In this document: positions 1-7,111 of the stretch, piece after piece
Layout of the letters: each line of letters opens with the position of its first letter
Numbering within the stretch: the stretch's first letter is position 1
Assembly (NCBI GenBank): GCA_022560715.1
Contig: JADFSQ010000029.1
Coordinates: 1 to 10,911 of the forward strand
Length of the DNA: 10,911 bases
DNA from: Bacteroidota bacterium
GTDB lineage: Bacteria; Bacteroidota; Bacteroidia; Flavobacteriales; Flavobacteriaceae
Direction of reading: 5' to 3'
Made by a program: the position numbers and the translations under genes
Notes under the pieces: generated by a model
What the model saw: only the letters and a program-made list of their open reading frames with translations
Databases searched by the model: none
What the model was told of the DNA's origin: nothing

Positions 1-1401
1 AACTAAATCGGTGACTTGAGCACCACGAGCACGCATTGCCGTAAATGCCTCATGACCAGGAGTGTCTAAAAATGCTATTTTTTGCCCGTCTTCCAAAGTC
101 ACACCATAAGCACCAATATGTTGAGTGATGCCTCCTGACTCTCCTGCTATTACATTTTCTTCACGAATATAATCGAGTAAGGATGTTTTACCATGATCAA
201 CATGTCCCATAACAGTTACAATAGGAGCACGAGGTTTTAAATCTTCGGGTTTGTCTTCTACTTCTTCTATAGCGTCTTCAATATCAGCAGTAACAAATTC
301 TACATTAAAACCAAATTCTTCAGCAACAATTGAAAGCGTTTCGGCATCTAATCGTTGGTTCATTGTTACCATCATACCAAGCGACATACATGCTGAAATT
401 ATTTGGGTTACCTGAACATCCATCATAGTTGCAACTTCGCTTGCTGTTACAAACTCTGTAACTTTAAGCGTTTTACTTTCAGCTGCTGCAATTTCTTGAT
501 CGATCTCTGTTTGTTCACGATGCAAGTCTCTTTTCTCTTTACGATATTTTGCGCCTTTCCCTTTTTTGGATTTGCCTTGAAGTTTTTCCAGAGTTTCTCG
601 AACTTGTTTTTGTACTTCTTCTGCACTTGGCTCTTCCTTAACCACTTGATGTCGTCTTCCTCCTCTTCCTTTATTTCTGCCTCCTCTTGCACTCTCATAT
701 CCTTGATTTTGTCCTCCGGGTTGTGGCGAACCTCCTCCTACTTTACTAATACGTCGTCGCTTCTTTTTTGCGTCAAAGTTTTTATTAGCCTGTTTGTGTT
801 TCTCTTCCTTCTTTTTCTTTGGCTTATTAAACTTTTCTAAATCTATTTTCTCTCCAGTCGATTTTGGTCCAGAAAGTTTTTTGTACTGGGTTGAAACTTT
901 TTCTTCTTTTTGCGGTTCCTCTTTGGGTGCTTTTACAGTTAGCTTTGCTGCCTTTTCTTCTTCAGCTTTTTCTTTAACAGGTGTTGCAACTATTTCTTTT
1001 ACAGGAGATTTTTCTTCTATTTCGGGCTCGACTTTTGAAGGTTTTGGTTTTTCTAAATCTATTTTTCCAACTTGTTTTGGACCTTCTAATGTAGTTTTAG
1101 CTTTAATAATTTCTTTCTGTGACGTTTCTTGTTTTTGAAGTCTTTCTTCTATTTCACGCTCACGCTCTACCCGAAGTGCTTCTTTTTCTTTAAGTTTTGC
1201 TTCTCCCACTTCTTTAGATGCCACTTTTTTACTCGCATCTGTTTGAAATTCATCAGAAAGTATTTCGTAAACTTCAGCAGAAATTTTTGTAGTAGGTCGC
1301 TTCTCTATTTCAATACCTTTAATGTCCAAAAAATCGACAGCACGATCTATTGAAATATTTAACTCCCTTAATACTTTATTTAATCTAATTGTTCCAGCCA
1401 T
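1..1401 (-). CDS. infB: Translation initiation factor IF-2, N-terminal half (partial)
   Basis: IF2 is the cytoplasmic GTPase that brings initiator tRNA to the 30S subunit and promotes subunit joining. The visible 467 codons start at an ATG at 1401-1399 and stay open to the left edge; flavobacterial IF2 is usually over 900 residues, so about half is missing. An IF2_N module lies at residues 1-30 ([14 protein letters not shown]). A long charged Lys/Glu linker follows at about 50-300, with an Arg/Gly-rich stretch near 220-250 and a repeated GPK..GKIDLEK-type unit at 107-118 and 178-190. A second IF2_N domain lies at about 313-370. The GTPase domain then begins, with the G1 motif GHVDHGKT at 399-406 and the G3 motif DTPGHE near residues 446-451. 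G4 and the C-terminal tRNA-binding domains are outside the window. It follows nusA on the same strand after a 285-bp gap filled by an inverted-repeat element. Confidence 0.97.
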   Translation of the reverse strand, partial: MAGTIRLNKVLRELNISIDRAVDFLDIKGIEIEKRPTTKISAEVYEILSDEFQTDASKKVASKEVGEAKLKEKEALRVEREREIEERLQKQETSQKEIIKAKTTLEGPKQVGKIDLEKPKPSKVEPEIEEKSPVKEIVATPVKEKAEEEKAAKLTVKAPKEEPQKEEKVSTQYKKLSGPKSTGEKIDLEKFNKPKKKKEEKHKQANKNFDAKKKRRRISKVGGGSPQPGGQNQGYESARGGRNKGRGGRRHQVVKEEPSAEEVQKQVRETLEKLQGKSKKGKGAKYRKEKRDLHREQTEIDQEIAAAESKTLKVTEFVTASEVATMMDVQVTQIISACMSLGMMVTMNQRLDAETLSIVAEEFGFNVEFVTADIEDAIEEVEDKPEDLKPRAPIVTVMGHVDHGKTSLLDYIREENVIAGESGGITQHIGAYGVTLEDGQKIAFLDTPGHEAFTAMRARGAQVTDLV

Positions 1402-1462
1402 AAATTGCCTTTATAATATTACCTAACTAAATAGTTTTTAAGTTTAGGTTTATTCTTTATTC

Positions 1463-1684
1463 GTAACTAATCAGTACTTAAAGTTTAAAGTATTTAAAGT
1501 GCCTAAAGTGATGCTTTTGTGCTAAAATTTAAATTCATTATTCCAAATCAAACTTAGGATACAGGTTATAACGCTTATTCAAACCATATTTTCAGATACT
1601 ATGAAACAATAATCACAATTTTATCTGTGTTGTAAAACTTTAGGCACTTTTAACTTTAGTGCACTTTAAGTACTGATTAGTTAC
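1463..1684. repeat. Inverted-repeat element between nusA and infB
   Basis: A perfect 22-bp inverted repeat (1463-1484 and 1663-1684) bounds this 222-bp stretch. Inside it a second perfect 14-bp pair, AAAGTGCCTAAAGT, lies at 1496-1509 with its complement at 1637-1650. The arms together are about 47 nt with small indels and contain several AAAGT units. The spacer of about 126 bp is AT-rich and non-coding. The right arm begins only 2 bp beyond the nusA stop codon. It looks like a palindromic intergenic repeat or MITE-like element, and a read-through nusA-infB transcript could fold into a long hairpin here. I cannot say whether it is mobile, or a terminator or processing site. Confidence 0.75.
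1549..1583 (-). promoter_or_regulatory. Candidate infB promoter inside the repeat element
   Basis: On the minus strand TTTG (1583-1580) is followed after 23 nt by TAAGTTTG (1556-1549), an exact match to the Bacteroidota -7 consensus TAnnTTTG. The spacing is at the long end of the known range. It would start transcription near 1543, about 140 nt upstream of the infB ATG, giving infB a promoter separate from nusA. Short motifs of this kind arise often by chance in AT-rich DNA. Confidence 0.4.
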
Positions 1685-1686
1685 CT

Positions 1687-2919
1687 TTATTCTTCAAATT
1701 CTTCTTTAAGAATTCTTATTACATCGTTAATTGTTTCTTCTTCTAAATCGGTACGCTTAACCAGATCATCGACATCTTGCTCTAAAACACTTTTAGCAGT
1801 ATCTAATCCAGCTTTGGCTAATTCTTCAATAACCCAAGCTTCAATTTCATCTGAAAATTCTGATAATTCCACATCTTCTTCAACTCCTTCTCTAAATACA
1901 TCTATTTCGTAGCCTGTTAATTGTCCAGCAAGACGAATATTATGACCTCCACGACCAATTGCTTTACTTATTTCTTCTGGTTTTAAAATAACTTCGGCGT
2001 GTTTTGTTTCTTCATTAAGTTTTACAGATGTTACTCTTGCCGGACTTAATGCTCGGGTAATAAATAACTGTACATTATTAGTATAATTAATAACGTCGAT
2101 GTTTTCATTTCCTAATTCTCGAACAATACCATGTATTCTCGACCCTTTCATACCAACACAAGCGCCAACAGGATCGATTCTATCGTCGTAAGAATCTACA
2201 GCTACTTTTGCTTTTTCGCCAGGGATTCTCACTACTTTTTTTACAGTAATTAATCCGTCGAAAACTTCAGGAATTTCTTGTTCAAATAATTTTTCTAAAA
2301 ATACCGGAGATGTTCTGGACATAATAATTGTTGGCCTACTACCTTTAAGCTCTACACTCTCTATTATTCCTCTTACACTTTCTCCTTTTCTGAAGAAATC
2401 AGAAGGAACTTGTTTGTCTTTTGGTAATATTATTTCGTTACCATCATCGTCTAATAAAATAATGGCTCTATGACGAATATGATGTACTTCGGCAGTATAG
2501 ATTTCGCCTATAAAATCTTTAAAGTACTTATAAATATTTGTGTTATCGTGCTCGTGTATTTTTGAGATTAAATTTTGACGCAATGCTAAAATGGCTCTAC
2601 GACCAAGATCTACAAGTTTTACTTCTTCTGATACGTCTTCACCAACTTCAAAATCTGGTTCTATTTTTTGTGCGTCGCTTAACGAAATTTCCTGATTTGG
2701 TTCCTCTACTTCTCCATCGGCAACCACAACTCTATTTCGCCAAATTTCTAAATCGCCTTTATCGGGATTTATAATAATATCGAAGTTATCATCATCACCA
2801 TATTTCTTTTTTAACGCACTTCTGAATACATCTTCTAAAATTGCCATTAATGTAACTCGGTCTATTAATTTATCATCCTTAAATTCTGAAAATGATTCTA
2901 TTAATGCAATATTTTCCAT
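1687..2919 (-). CDS. nusA: Transcription termination/antitermination factor NusA
   Basis: NusA binds RNA polymerase and nascent RNA and modulates pausing, intrinsic termination and antitermination. The 410-residue product has the expected order of parts: an N-terminal RNA polymerase-binding domain (about 1-125), an S1 domain (about 137-201), KH1 with GMKG at 256-259 (GACVGMKGSRIHGIV), KH2 with GRGG at 322-325 (AIGRGGHNIRLA), and an acidic helical tail from about 345 to 410. The tail is short: there is no room for the two full acidic repeats of the E. coli protein, which is normal for this phylum. It starts at ATG 2919-2917, 10 bp after the rimP stop codon, so the two are surely co-transcribed. 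NusA controls its own operon in E. coli; a similar loop here is possible because a terminator hairpin lies in the rimP leader, but that is inference. Confidence 0.97.
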   Translation of the reverse strand: MENIALIESFSEFKDDKLIDRVTLMAILEDVFRSALKKKYGDDDNFDIIINPDKGDLEIWRNRVVVADGEVEEPNQEISLSDAQKIEPDFEVGEDVSEEVKLVDLGRRAILALRQNLISKIHEHDNTNIYKYFKDFIGEIYTAEVHHIRHRAIILLDDDGNEIILPKDKQVPSDFFRKGESVRGIIESVELKGSRPTIIMSRTSPVFLEKLFEQEIPEVFDGLITVKKVVRIPGEKAKVAVDSYDDRIDPVGACVGMKGSRIHGIVRELGNENIDVINYTNNVQLFITRALSPARVTSVKLNEETKHAEVILKPEEISKAIGRGGHNIRLAGQLTGYEIDVFREGVEEDVELSEFSDEIEAWVIEELAKAGLDTAKSVLEQDVDDLVKRTDLEEETINDVIRILKEEFEE

Positions 2920-2929
2920 AACTACTCTG

Positions 2930-3394
2930 TTAAAATTTTATCTTTACTTTTGCTTCTATTATATCACTATAGGATAATTTTACTTCCTTTTGAACTGTAA
3001 TTTTTCCTTTTCCTATTGGCTTTGGTTCTCTTGTTTTCCACTCTAATATTATTCCTTCTTCGTCTGCCTGAACTAATTTAGCTTCAAATGTTTGATTCCC
3101 TACTGCTTTTATATTTACAATCCTACCAATATTTTTTTTATACTGTCTGTTATTATTAAAAGGCGTGGTTGCTCCTGCTGAAGACACTTCCAAAGAAAAA
3201 TCGTGTTCTTCTCTATCTAAATTATGTTCAATAGCACGACTTATGTACATACAATCTTTTACAAGAACTCCATTGTCTCCATCTATAACAACCCTTATAG
3301 AATTGCCTTCAAGAATATCGAAATCTATTAAAAACAAGTCTTTTCGTTCTTGAAGACTTTTATCCAATAATTCTTTTACAGTTTCTTTGAACAT
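2930..3394 (-). CDS. rimP: Ribosome maturation factor RimP
   Basis: RimP assists maturation of the 30S ribosomal subunit. The product is 154 residues, the usual size. The N-terminal alpha/beta domain (about 1-80) contains LEVSSAGATTPF, corresponding to the family's conserved VSSPG-type segment; here Ala replaces the usual Pro. The C-terminal SH3-like domain (about 88-154) begins at NIGRIVNIKAVG. The start is ATG 3394-3392. Only 9 nt separate this codon from the T-tract of a predicted intrinsic terminator, so there is no room for another promoter between them and any rimP mRNA must read through that hairpin. nusA follows after 10 bp. The identification rests on sequence pattern plus the conserved rimP-nusA-infB gene order. 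Confidence 0.95.
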   Translation of the reverse strand: MFKETVKELLDKSLQERKDLFLIDFDILEGNSIRVVIDGDNGVLVKDCMYISRAIEHNLDREEHDFSLEVSSAGATTPFNNNRQYKKNIGRIVNIKAVGNQTFEAKLVQADEEGIILEWKTREPKPIGKGKITVQKEVKLSYSDIIEAKVKIKF

Positions 3395-3403
3395 TTTTAG
3401 TAT

Positions 3404-3429
3404 AAAAAGAGGGGACTTTACGTCCCCTC
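3404..3429 (-). terminator. Intrinsic terminator/attenuator in the rimP leader
   Basis: On the minus strand an 8-bp stem, GAGGGGAC paired with GTCCCCTC (3429-3422 with 3416-3409), has a 5-nt loop and is followed directly by TTTTT (3408-3404). On the plus strand it is not followed by a T-run, so it works only toward rimP. It can end transcripts from the tRNA-Gln gene upstream, but it also lies between the best rimP promoter and the rimP start codon, as an attenuator would. Confidence 0.75.
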
Positions 3430-3438
3430 AACTTCCAT
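3418..3438 (-). other. Possible six-codon leader ORF (MEVEGT) overlapping the terminator stem
   Basis: ATG at 3438-3436 opens six codons (M-E-V-E-G-T) ending at TAA 3420-3418. The last three sense codons are the 5' arm of the terminator stem and the stop lies in its loop, so a ribosome on it would block the hairpin. It has no recognisable composition bias (no run of one amino acid) and no clear ribosome binding site. It may be chance; the case rests on its position. Confidence 0.3.
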
Positions 3439-3456
3439 TTTCTTCTTACAGCGCTG

Positions 3457-3488
3457 CAAATATACAACATTTATCTTGATTTTAACAA
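3457..3488 (-). promoter_or_regulatory. Candidate rimP-nusA promoter
   Basis: Minus-strand TTG (3488-3486), 21 nt, then TATATTTG (3464-3457) matches the flavobacterial TTG-N17-23-TAnnTTTG consensus exactly. The predicted start near 3450 gives a leader of about 55 nt holding the six-codon ORF and the terminator hairpin. It lies just downstream of the tRNA-Gln gene. Confidence 0.65.
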
Positions 3489-3509
3489 GATGATTAACTG
3501 TCATTTTAG

Positions 3510-3582
3510 TTGGCCTACTAGGGCTCGAACCTAGACTCTTCTGGACCAAAACCAGACGTGTTGCCAGTTACACCATAGGCCA
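3510..3582 (-). tRNA. tRNA-Gln (anticodon TTG)
   Basis: A complete 73-nt cloverleaf can be folded. The 7-bp acceptor stem is TGGCCTA with TAGGCCA, discriminator A at 3510. The D arm is GGTGTAACTGGCAACAC. The 5-bp anticodon stem is TCTGG/CCAGA with loop TTTTGGT, giving anticodon TTG (reads CAA, glutamine). The T arm is CTAGG-TTCGAGC-CCTAG. The 3' CCA is not encoded. Its own upstream sequence holds a broken partial copy of itself, and transcription probably begins at the promoter beyond that copy. Confidence 0.96.
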
Positions 3583-3594
3583 TTACTTTTTTTA

Positions 3595-3667
3595 TCTGGT
3601 TTTAGTCCAGAAATTTTGACTTTTATTGTGTTGCCATCCCGATAGCTATCGGGAACACCATAGGCCA
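3595..3667 (-). pseudogene. Broken tRNA-Gln copy interrupted by an 18-bp palindrome
   Basis: Read on the minus strand, this starts with the same acceptor and D-stem sequence as the intact tRNA-Gln (TGGCCTATGGTGT, 3667-3655). The three D-loop bases AAC are then replaced by the 18-bp perfect palindrome TCCCGATAGCTATCGGGA (3637-3654), after which TGGCAACAC (3636-3628) matches the tRNA again. Beyond that the sequence diverges, apart from a 17-nt piece at 3595-3611 equal, with one mismatch, to the anticodon arm in the opposite orientation. The T arm and 3' acceptor strand are missing, so no tRNA can be made. It is a decayed tandem copy or a partial duplication. Confidence 0.8.
3637..3654. repeat. 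18-bp perfect palindrome TCCCGATAGCTATCGGGA
   Basis: The sequence equals its own reverse complement across all 18 bases and replaces three D-loop bases of the broken tRNA copy. From memory, similar CCGATAG..CTATCGG palindromes are scattered through flavobacterial and related genomes, so it may be a dispersed palindromic element; no second copy is visible in this window. Confidence 0.7.
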
Positions 3668-3683
3668 TTTTTTATTGAGGTTG

Positions 3684-3714
3684 CAAATTTAAAACAAAGT
3701 TTTAGTTGCACAAA
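3684..3714 (-). promoter_or_regulatory. Promoter for the tRNA-Gln transcript
   Basis: Minus-strand TTTG (3714-3711), exactly 19 nt, then TAAATTTG (3691-3684) is a perfect fit to the Bacteroidota vegetative promoter. The start site would be near 3677-3680, about 10 nt before the 5' end of the broken tRNA copy. This suggests the promoter first served that copy and now drives the intact tRNA by read-through, possibly continuing into rimP. Confidence 0.7.
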
Positions 3715-3814
3715 TTATTTATCAATAAAATAATAGATTGGTCATAACGTTTACTTAAAAACGTTGAAGTGTAATATATTTATTCTTAAATTCGCCATCG
3801 ATAACAAATTAATT

Positions 3815-6800
3815 ATGTCACACCTCAACTTTAAAAAGTGGAACAACATTTTAGGATGGTTCGCTTTTTTAATTGCATTAATAACATATAGTTTAACCGT
3901 TGAACCTACAGTAAGTTTTTGGGATGCAGGAGAGTATATTTTAACCTCGTCTAAACTGCAAGTGGGACATCCTCCTGGAGCACCTTTGTTTCAAATGATG
4001 GGTGCTTTTTTCTCAATATTTGCTAACGAACCTTCTCAAATTGGTTTGATGTTAAATATGATGAGTGCCGCTGCAAGTGCATTTACTATTTTGTTTATGT
4101 TCTGGTCTATAACTATTTTATTGCGAAAATTTGCAGTTGCTAATGAAACTATTTCTAAAACTGAAAGTCAGGCAATTTTAGGAGCAGCGTTAGTTGGCAG
4201 CTTGGCATTTGCATTTACAGATTCGTTTTGGTTTAATGCTGTAGAAACTGAGGTTTATGCTATGGCAACTCTAATTATGTCTGTATTATTCTATTTAGGA
4301 TTACGCTGGGAACAGGATATGAATACCCCAAGAGGAAACAAATGGCTCATTTTAATTGCTTTTATTACTGGGCTTTCTTTTGGAGTTCATTTTATGGCAT
4401 TACTCACTATTCCCGCAATAGGATTAATATATTATTTTAAAAACTATAAAAAAATTACAGTTAAGAATTTTATTATAGCAAATGTAGCAGTTGTAGCAAT
4501 TTTGCTTATTGTTTTTAAACTTTTACTCCCAACTACCCTTAAATTTTTTAGCGCATCAGAAGTGTTTTTCGTAAACAGTATTGGCCTGCCTTTTAACTCC
4601 GGGTCTGTAATTGCTGGTATTGTTGCAATAGCTTTGTTTTATTTCGGAATAAAATATACCATAAAAAAACAGTATAAACACGCTAATACTTTGGTGCTGT
4701 GCGTCCTTTTTATTTTTATAGGATTCTCGTCCTGGATGCTTCTTCCTATTCGTGCCAATGCCAATGTTGTTATTAATGAAAATAATCCTTCGAGTGCAAG
4801 AGAACTTTTGGCGTATTATAATTTAGAACAATATCCTAAAACCTATTTGTTTTATGGCCCTCAATTTACCGACCAATATTCGGGCGAAGATGAAAATAAT
4901 CCGTATTCAGATGCTAAGCCTAAATACGAAAAAGATCATGAAAAAGGGGAATATGTTATTGTAAACGATTATAAAAATGCTATCCAAAATTATAATTCTG
5001 ATCATGCTTCAATATTCCCAAGAATGTGGAGCACAGAACATGCCGAAAATTATATGTTGTATTCAGGATATTTAGATTTTAATATTAAATCTGAATATCA
5101 AATGCAAAATGAAATAAGAAGCATAGTTTCAGATTTTAGAGGTCGTGTTGCCGAAGGGCTTGTGGATTATGAAGGTTATCATAAATTTTTAAAAACCTAT
5201 GCCCGTTATATAGATGTTGAAAAACCTTCACTTGGAAAAAATATTGCTTATATGCTGGAGTACCAATTAGGCTATATGTATTGGCGTTATTTTATGTGGA
5301 ATTTTACCGGACGACAAGACGATATACAAGGTAAATACGATATGCATGGCAATTGGATTAGTGGCATTACATTTATAGACGAGATGCATTTGGGTATGTC
5401 TCAAGATGAATTACCAAGTGATGTGCTCAATAACAAAGCACGAAATACCTATTACTTTTTACCACTTATTTTAGGACTTATTGGTTTGTTCTTTTTATTT
5501 AACAGAGATAAAAAACTGTTTTGGGTTATGATGGTCTTTTTCCTGTTTACAGGACTCGCCATACAAGTATATACCAATGTTCGTCCTTTTGAGCCTCGAG
5601 AACGTGATTACTCGGTTGTAGGTTCTTTTTACGTGTTTGCGATATGGATTGGTTTTGGTGTTTATGCCTTATACAATGCTTTAAGCAAAGTTTATAAACA
5701 TAAATTAATTGCTCCTGCTGTTACAATAATCTGTTTGGCATTAGTCCCAACCATTTTAGCAACAAACAATTGGGATGACCACGACCGATCCGGAAAAGAG
5801 ACTGCACATGCCATGGCTGTAAAATATTTAGAATCTTGTGCGCCAAACGCTATATTGTTTACTATTGGCGATAACGATACCTTCCCATTATGGTACGCTC
5901 AGGAAATTGAAGGCATAAGAACAGATGTAAGAGTAATAAATACCAGTTTGTTTCAAACCGATTGGTATATAGACCAAATGAAACGCAAAGCATACGAAAG
6001 CGACCCAATACCTTCACAACTTACGCACGACAAATACAAATACGGTACAAGAGATTACATTATAAAAGATGTTCAATTTAAAGATACTATAAATATTAAA
6101 GAGTTTTTAAATTTCATTACAAGTGATAACCCAAGAGCAAAATATAAAACAATATTACAAAAGGAAGGTTATGACATTAGCAACATGAGATCTCAAGATT
6201 TAAACGTTAATTATTTACCAACAGAAAACATAAGAATTCCAGTAAGTAAAGCATCAGTGTTAAAACATGGTATCGTTAAAGAAAAAGATTCGAGTAAAAT
6301 TGTCTCTTATATCGATATTAAAATAAAAGGAGGTGCACTGTACAAAAACCGCCTCTTAATGTTAGACATTGTAGCTAACAACAATTGGGAACGACCTATT
6401 TATTTTACTGGTGGTGCTTTTGGTGATGAAGATTATATTTGGATGAAAGATTATCTGCAACTTGATGGTTTAGTTTATAAACTTGTGCCCATAAAAACAC
6501 CTGTAGATAGAGCTAATCCTTTTGATATGGGAAGAATAGATAGTGATTTAATGTACAACTTGGTTACATCCTGGGATTGGGGAAATAGTGGAACCGATAT
6601 TTATCACGATGTAGAAACTCGTAAAAATGGTATTTCATATAGAGGAAATCTGGCGCGATTAATCGAAACCTTAATTAATGAAGAGCAATTTGAAAAAGCC
6701 GAAGAAATTGCTGACCTCGCTATGGAAAAAATGCCTGTTGATAAATTTGGATACTACACATTATTAGAACCTTATATTGGTGCCTATTACGAAGTAAACG

Positions 6801-7105
6801 CCAAAGAAAAAGCAAGACAGCTATTTAAAGACGTTTCAATAAAATATCAGGAAAACCTCAACTATTACAGCACATTAACCGAAAAAAATCAAACTCGTTT
6901 AATTGAAAATATTTATTTAGATATTGAACGTTACAGAGGTTTAGTAGATGTACTTATGATTTATGAAGATGATGATTTTGTGAAAGTTGAAATGCAAAAA
7001 TTCAACAGTTACTTACGACTATTTACTGGCGAAGACGAAGAACCTGAAGAAGACGAAAGAACTGAAATAGATTTACCAACAAGTGATTCTGTTGATTTTG
7101 AATAA
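3815..7105 (+). CDS. DUF2723 multi-spanning membrane protein, probable GT-C O-mannosyltransferase-like
   Basis: The 1096-residue protein belongs by sequence to the DUF2723 family, whose human member TMEM260 is an O-mannosyltransferase. About 12 hydrophobic segments are visible: the first at residues 12-29, then several to about 310, and four more around 540-660. The first extracytoplasmic loop holds the family signature FWDAGEYI (35-42), whose D37 and E40 fit the acidic residue expected in GT-C enzymes, followed by VGHPPGAPLF. A soluble C-terminal part contains GDNDTFPLWYAQE (from 685), a TPR-like helical region and a very acidic tail. I chose the ATG at 3815 over one at 3764 because the extra 17 residues are not family-like and precede the normal SHLNFKKWNN start. 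The deacetylase gene follows after 6 bp. A role in O-glycosylation of exported proteins is inference; the acceptor and sugar are unknown. Confidence 0.88.
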   Translation: MSHLNFKKWNNILGWFAFLIALITYSLTVEPTVSFWDAGEYILTSSKLQVGHPPGAPLFQMMGAFFSIFANEPSQIGLMLNMMSAAASAFTILFMFWSITILLRKFAVANETISKTESQAILGAALVGSLAFAFTDSFWFNAVETEVYAMATLIMSVLFYLGLRWEQDMNTPRGNKWLILIAFITGLSFGVHFMALLTIPAIGLIYYFKNYKKITVKNFIIANVAVVAILLIVFKLLLPTTLKFFSASEVFFVNSIGLPFNSGSVIAGIVAIALFYFGIKYTIKKQYKHANTLVLCVLFIFIGFSSWMLLPIRANANVVINENNPSSARELLAYYNLEQYPKTYLFYGPQFTDQYSGEDENNPYSDAKPKYEKDHEKGEYVIVNDYKNAIQNYNSDHASIFPRMWSTEHAENYMLYSGYLDFNIKSEYQMQNEIRSIVSDFRGRVAEGLVDYEGYHKFLKTYARYIDVEKPSLGKNIAYMLEYQLGYMYWRYFMWNFTGRQDDIQGKYDMHGNWISGITFIDEMHLGMSQDELPSDVLNNKARNTYYFLPLILGLIGLFFLFNRDKKLFWVMMVFFLFTGLAIQVYTNVRPFEPRERDYSVVGSFYVFAIWIGFGVYALYNALSKVYKHKLIAPAVTIICLALVPTILATNNWDDHDRSGKETAHAMAVKYLESCAPNAILFTIGDNDTFPLWYAQEIEGIRTDVRVINTSLFQTDWYIDQMKRKAYESDPIPSQLTHDKYKYGTRDYIIKDVQFKDTINIKEFLNFITSDNPRAKYKTILQKEGYDISNMRSQDLNVNYLPTENIRIPVSKASVLKHGIVKEKDSSKIVSYIDIKIKGGALYKNRLLMLDIVANNNWERPIYFTGGAFGDEDYIWMKDYLQLDGLVYKLVPIKTPVDRANPFDMGRIDSDLMYNLVTSWDWGNSGTDIYHDVETRKNGISYRGNLARLIETLINEEQFEKAEEIADLAMEKMPVDKFGYYTLLEPYIGAYYEVNAKEKARQLFKDVSIKYQENLNYYSTLTEKNQTRLIENIYLDIERYRGLVDVLMIYEDDDFVKVEMQKFNSYLRLFTGEDEEPEEDERTEIDLPTSDSVDFE

Positions 7106-7111
7106 TGGGTT

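Noticed and set aside
403..1353. Three overlapping plus-strand ORFs rich in Phe, Ser and Leu
   Set aside because: They are antisense shadows of the Lys/Glu-rich linker of infB; the composition is the expected complement and no motif is present.
2538..3353. Short plus-strand ORFs opposite nusA and rimP
   Set aside because: They lie wholly within well-supported minus-strand genes and show no domain or signal.
3746..3765. Inverted repeat AACGTTT/AAACGTT 50 bp before the DUF2723 start, a possible operator
   Set aside because: Only 7 bp and AT-rich; such pairs are frequent by chance and there is no clear promoter beside it.
3764..3814. A longer N terminus for the DUF2723 protein starting at ATG 3764
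   Set aside because: The extra 17 residues precede the natural cytoplasmic start and first helix and overlap the presumed promoter/leader; ATG 3815 fits better.
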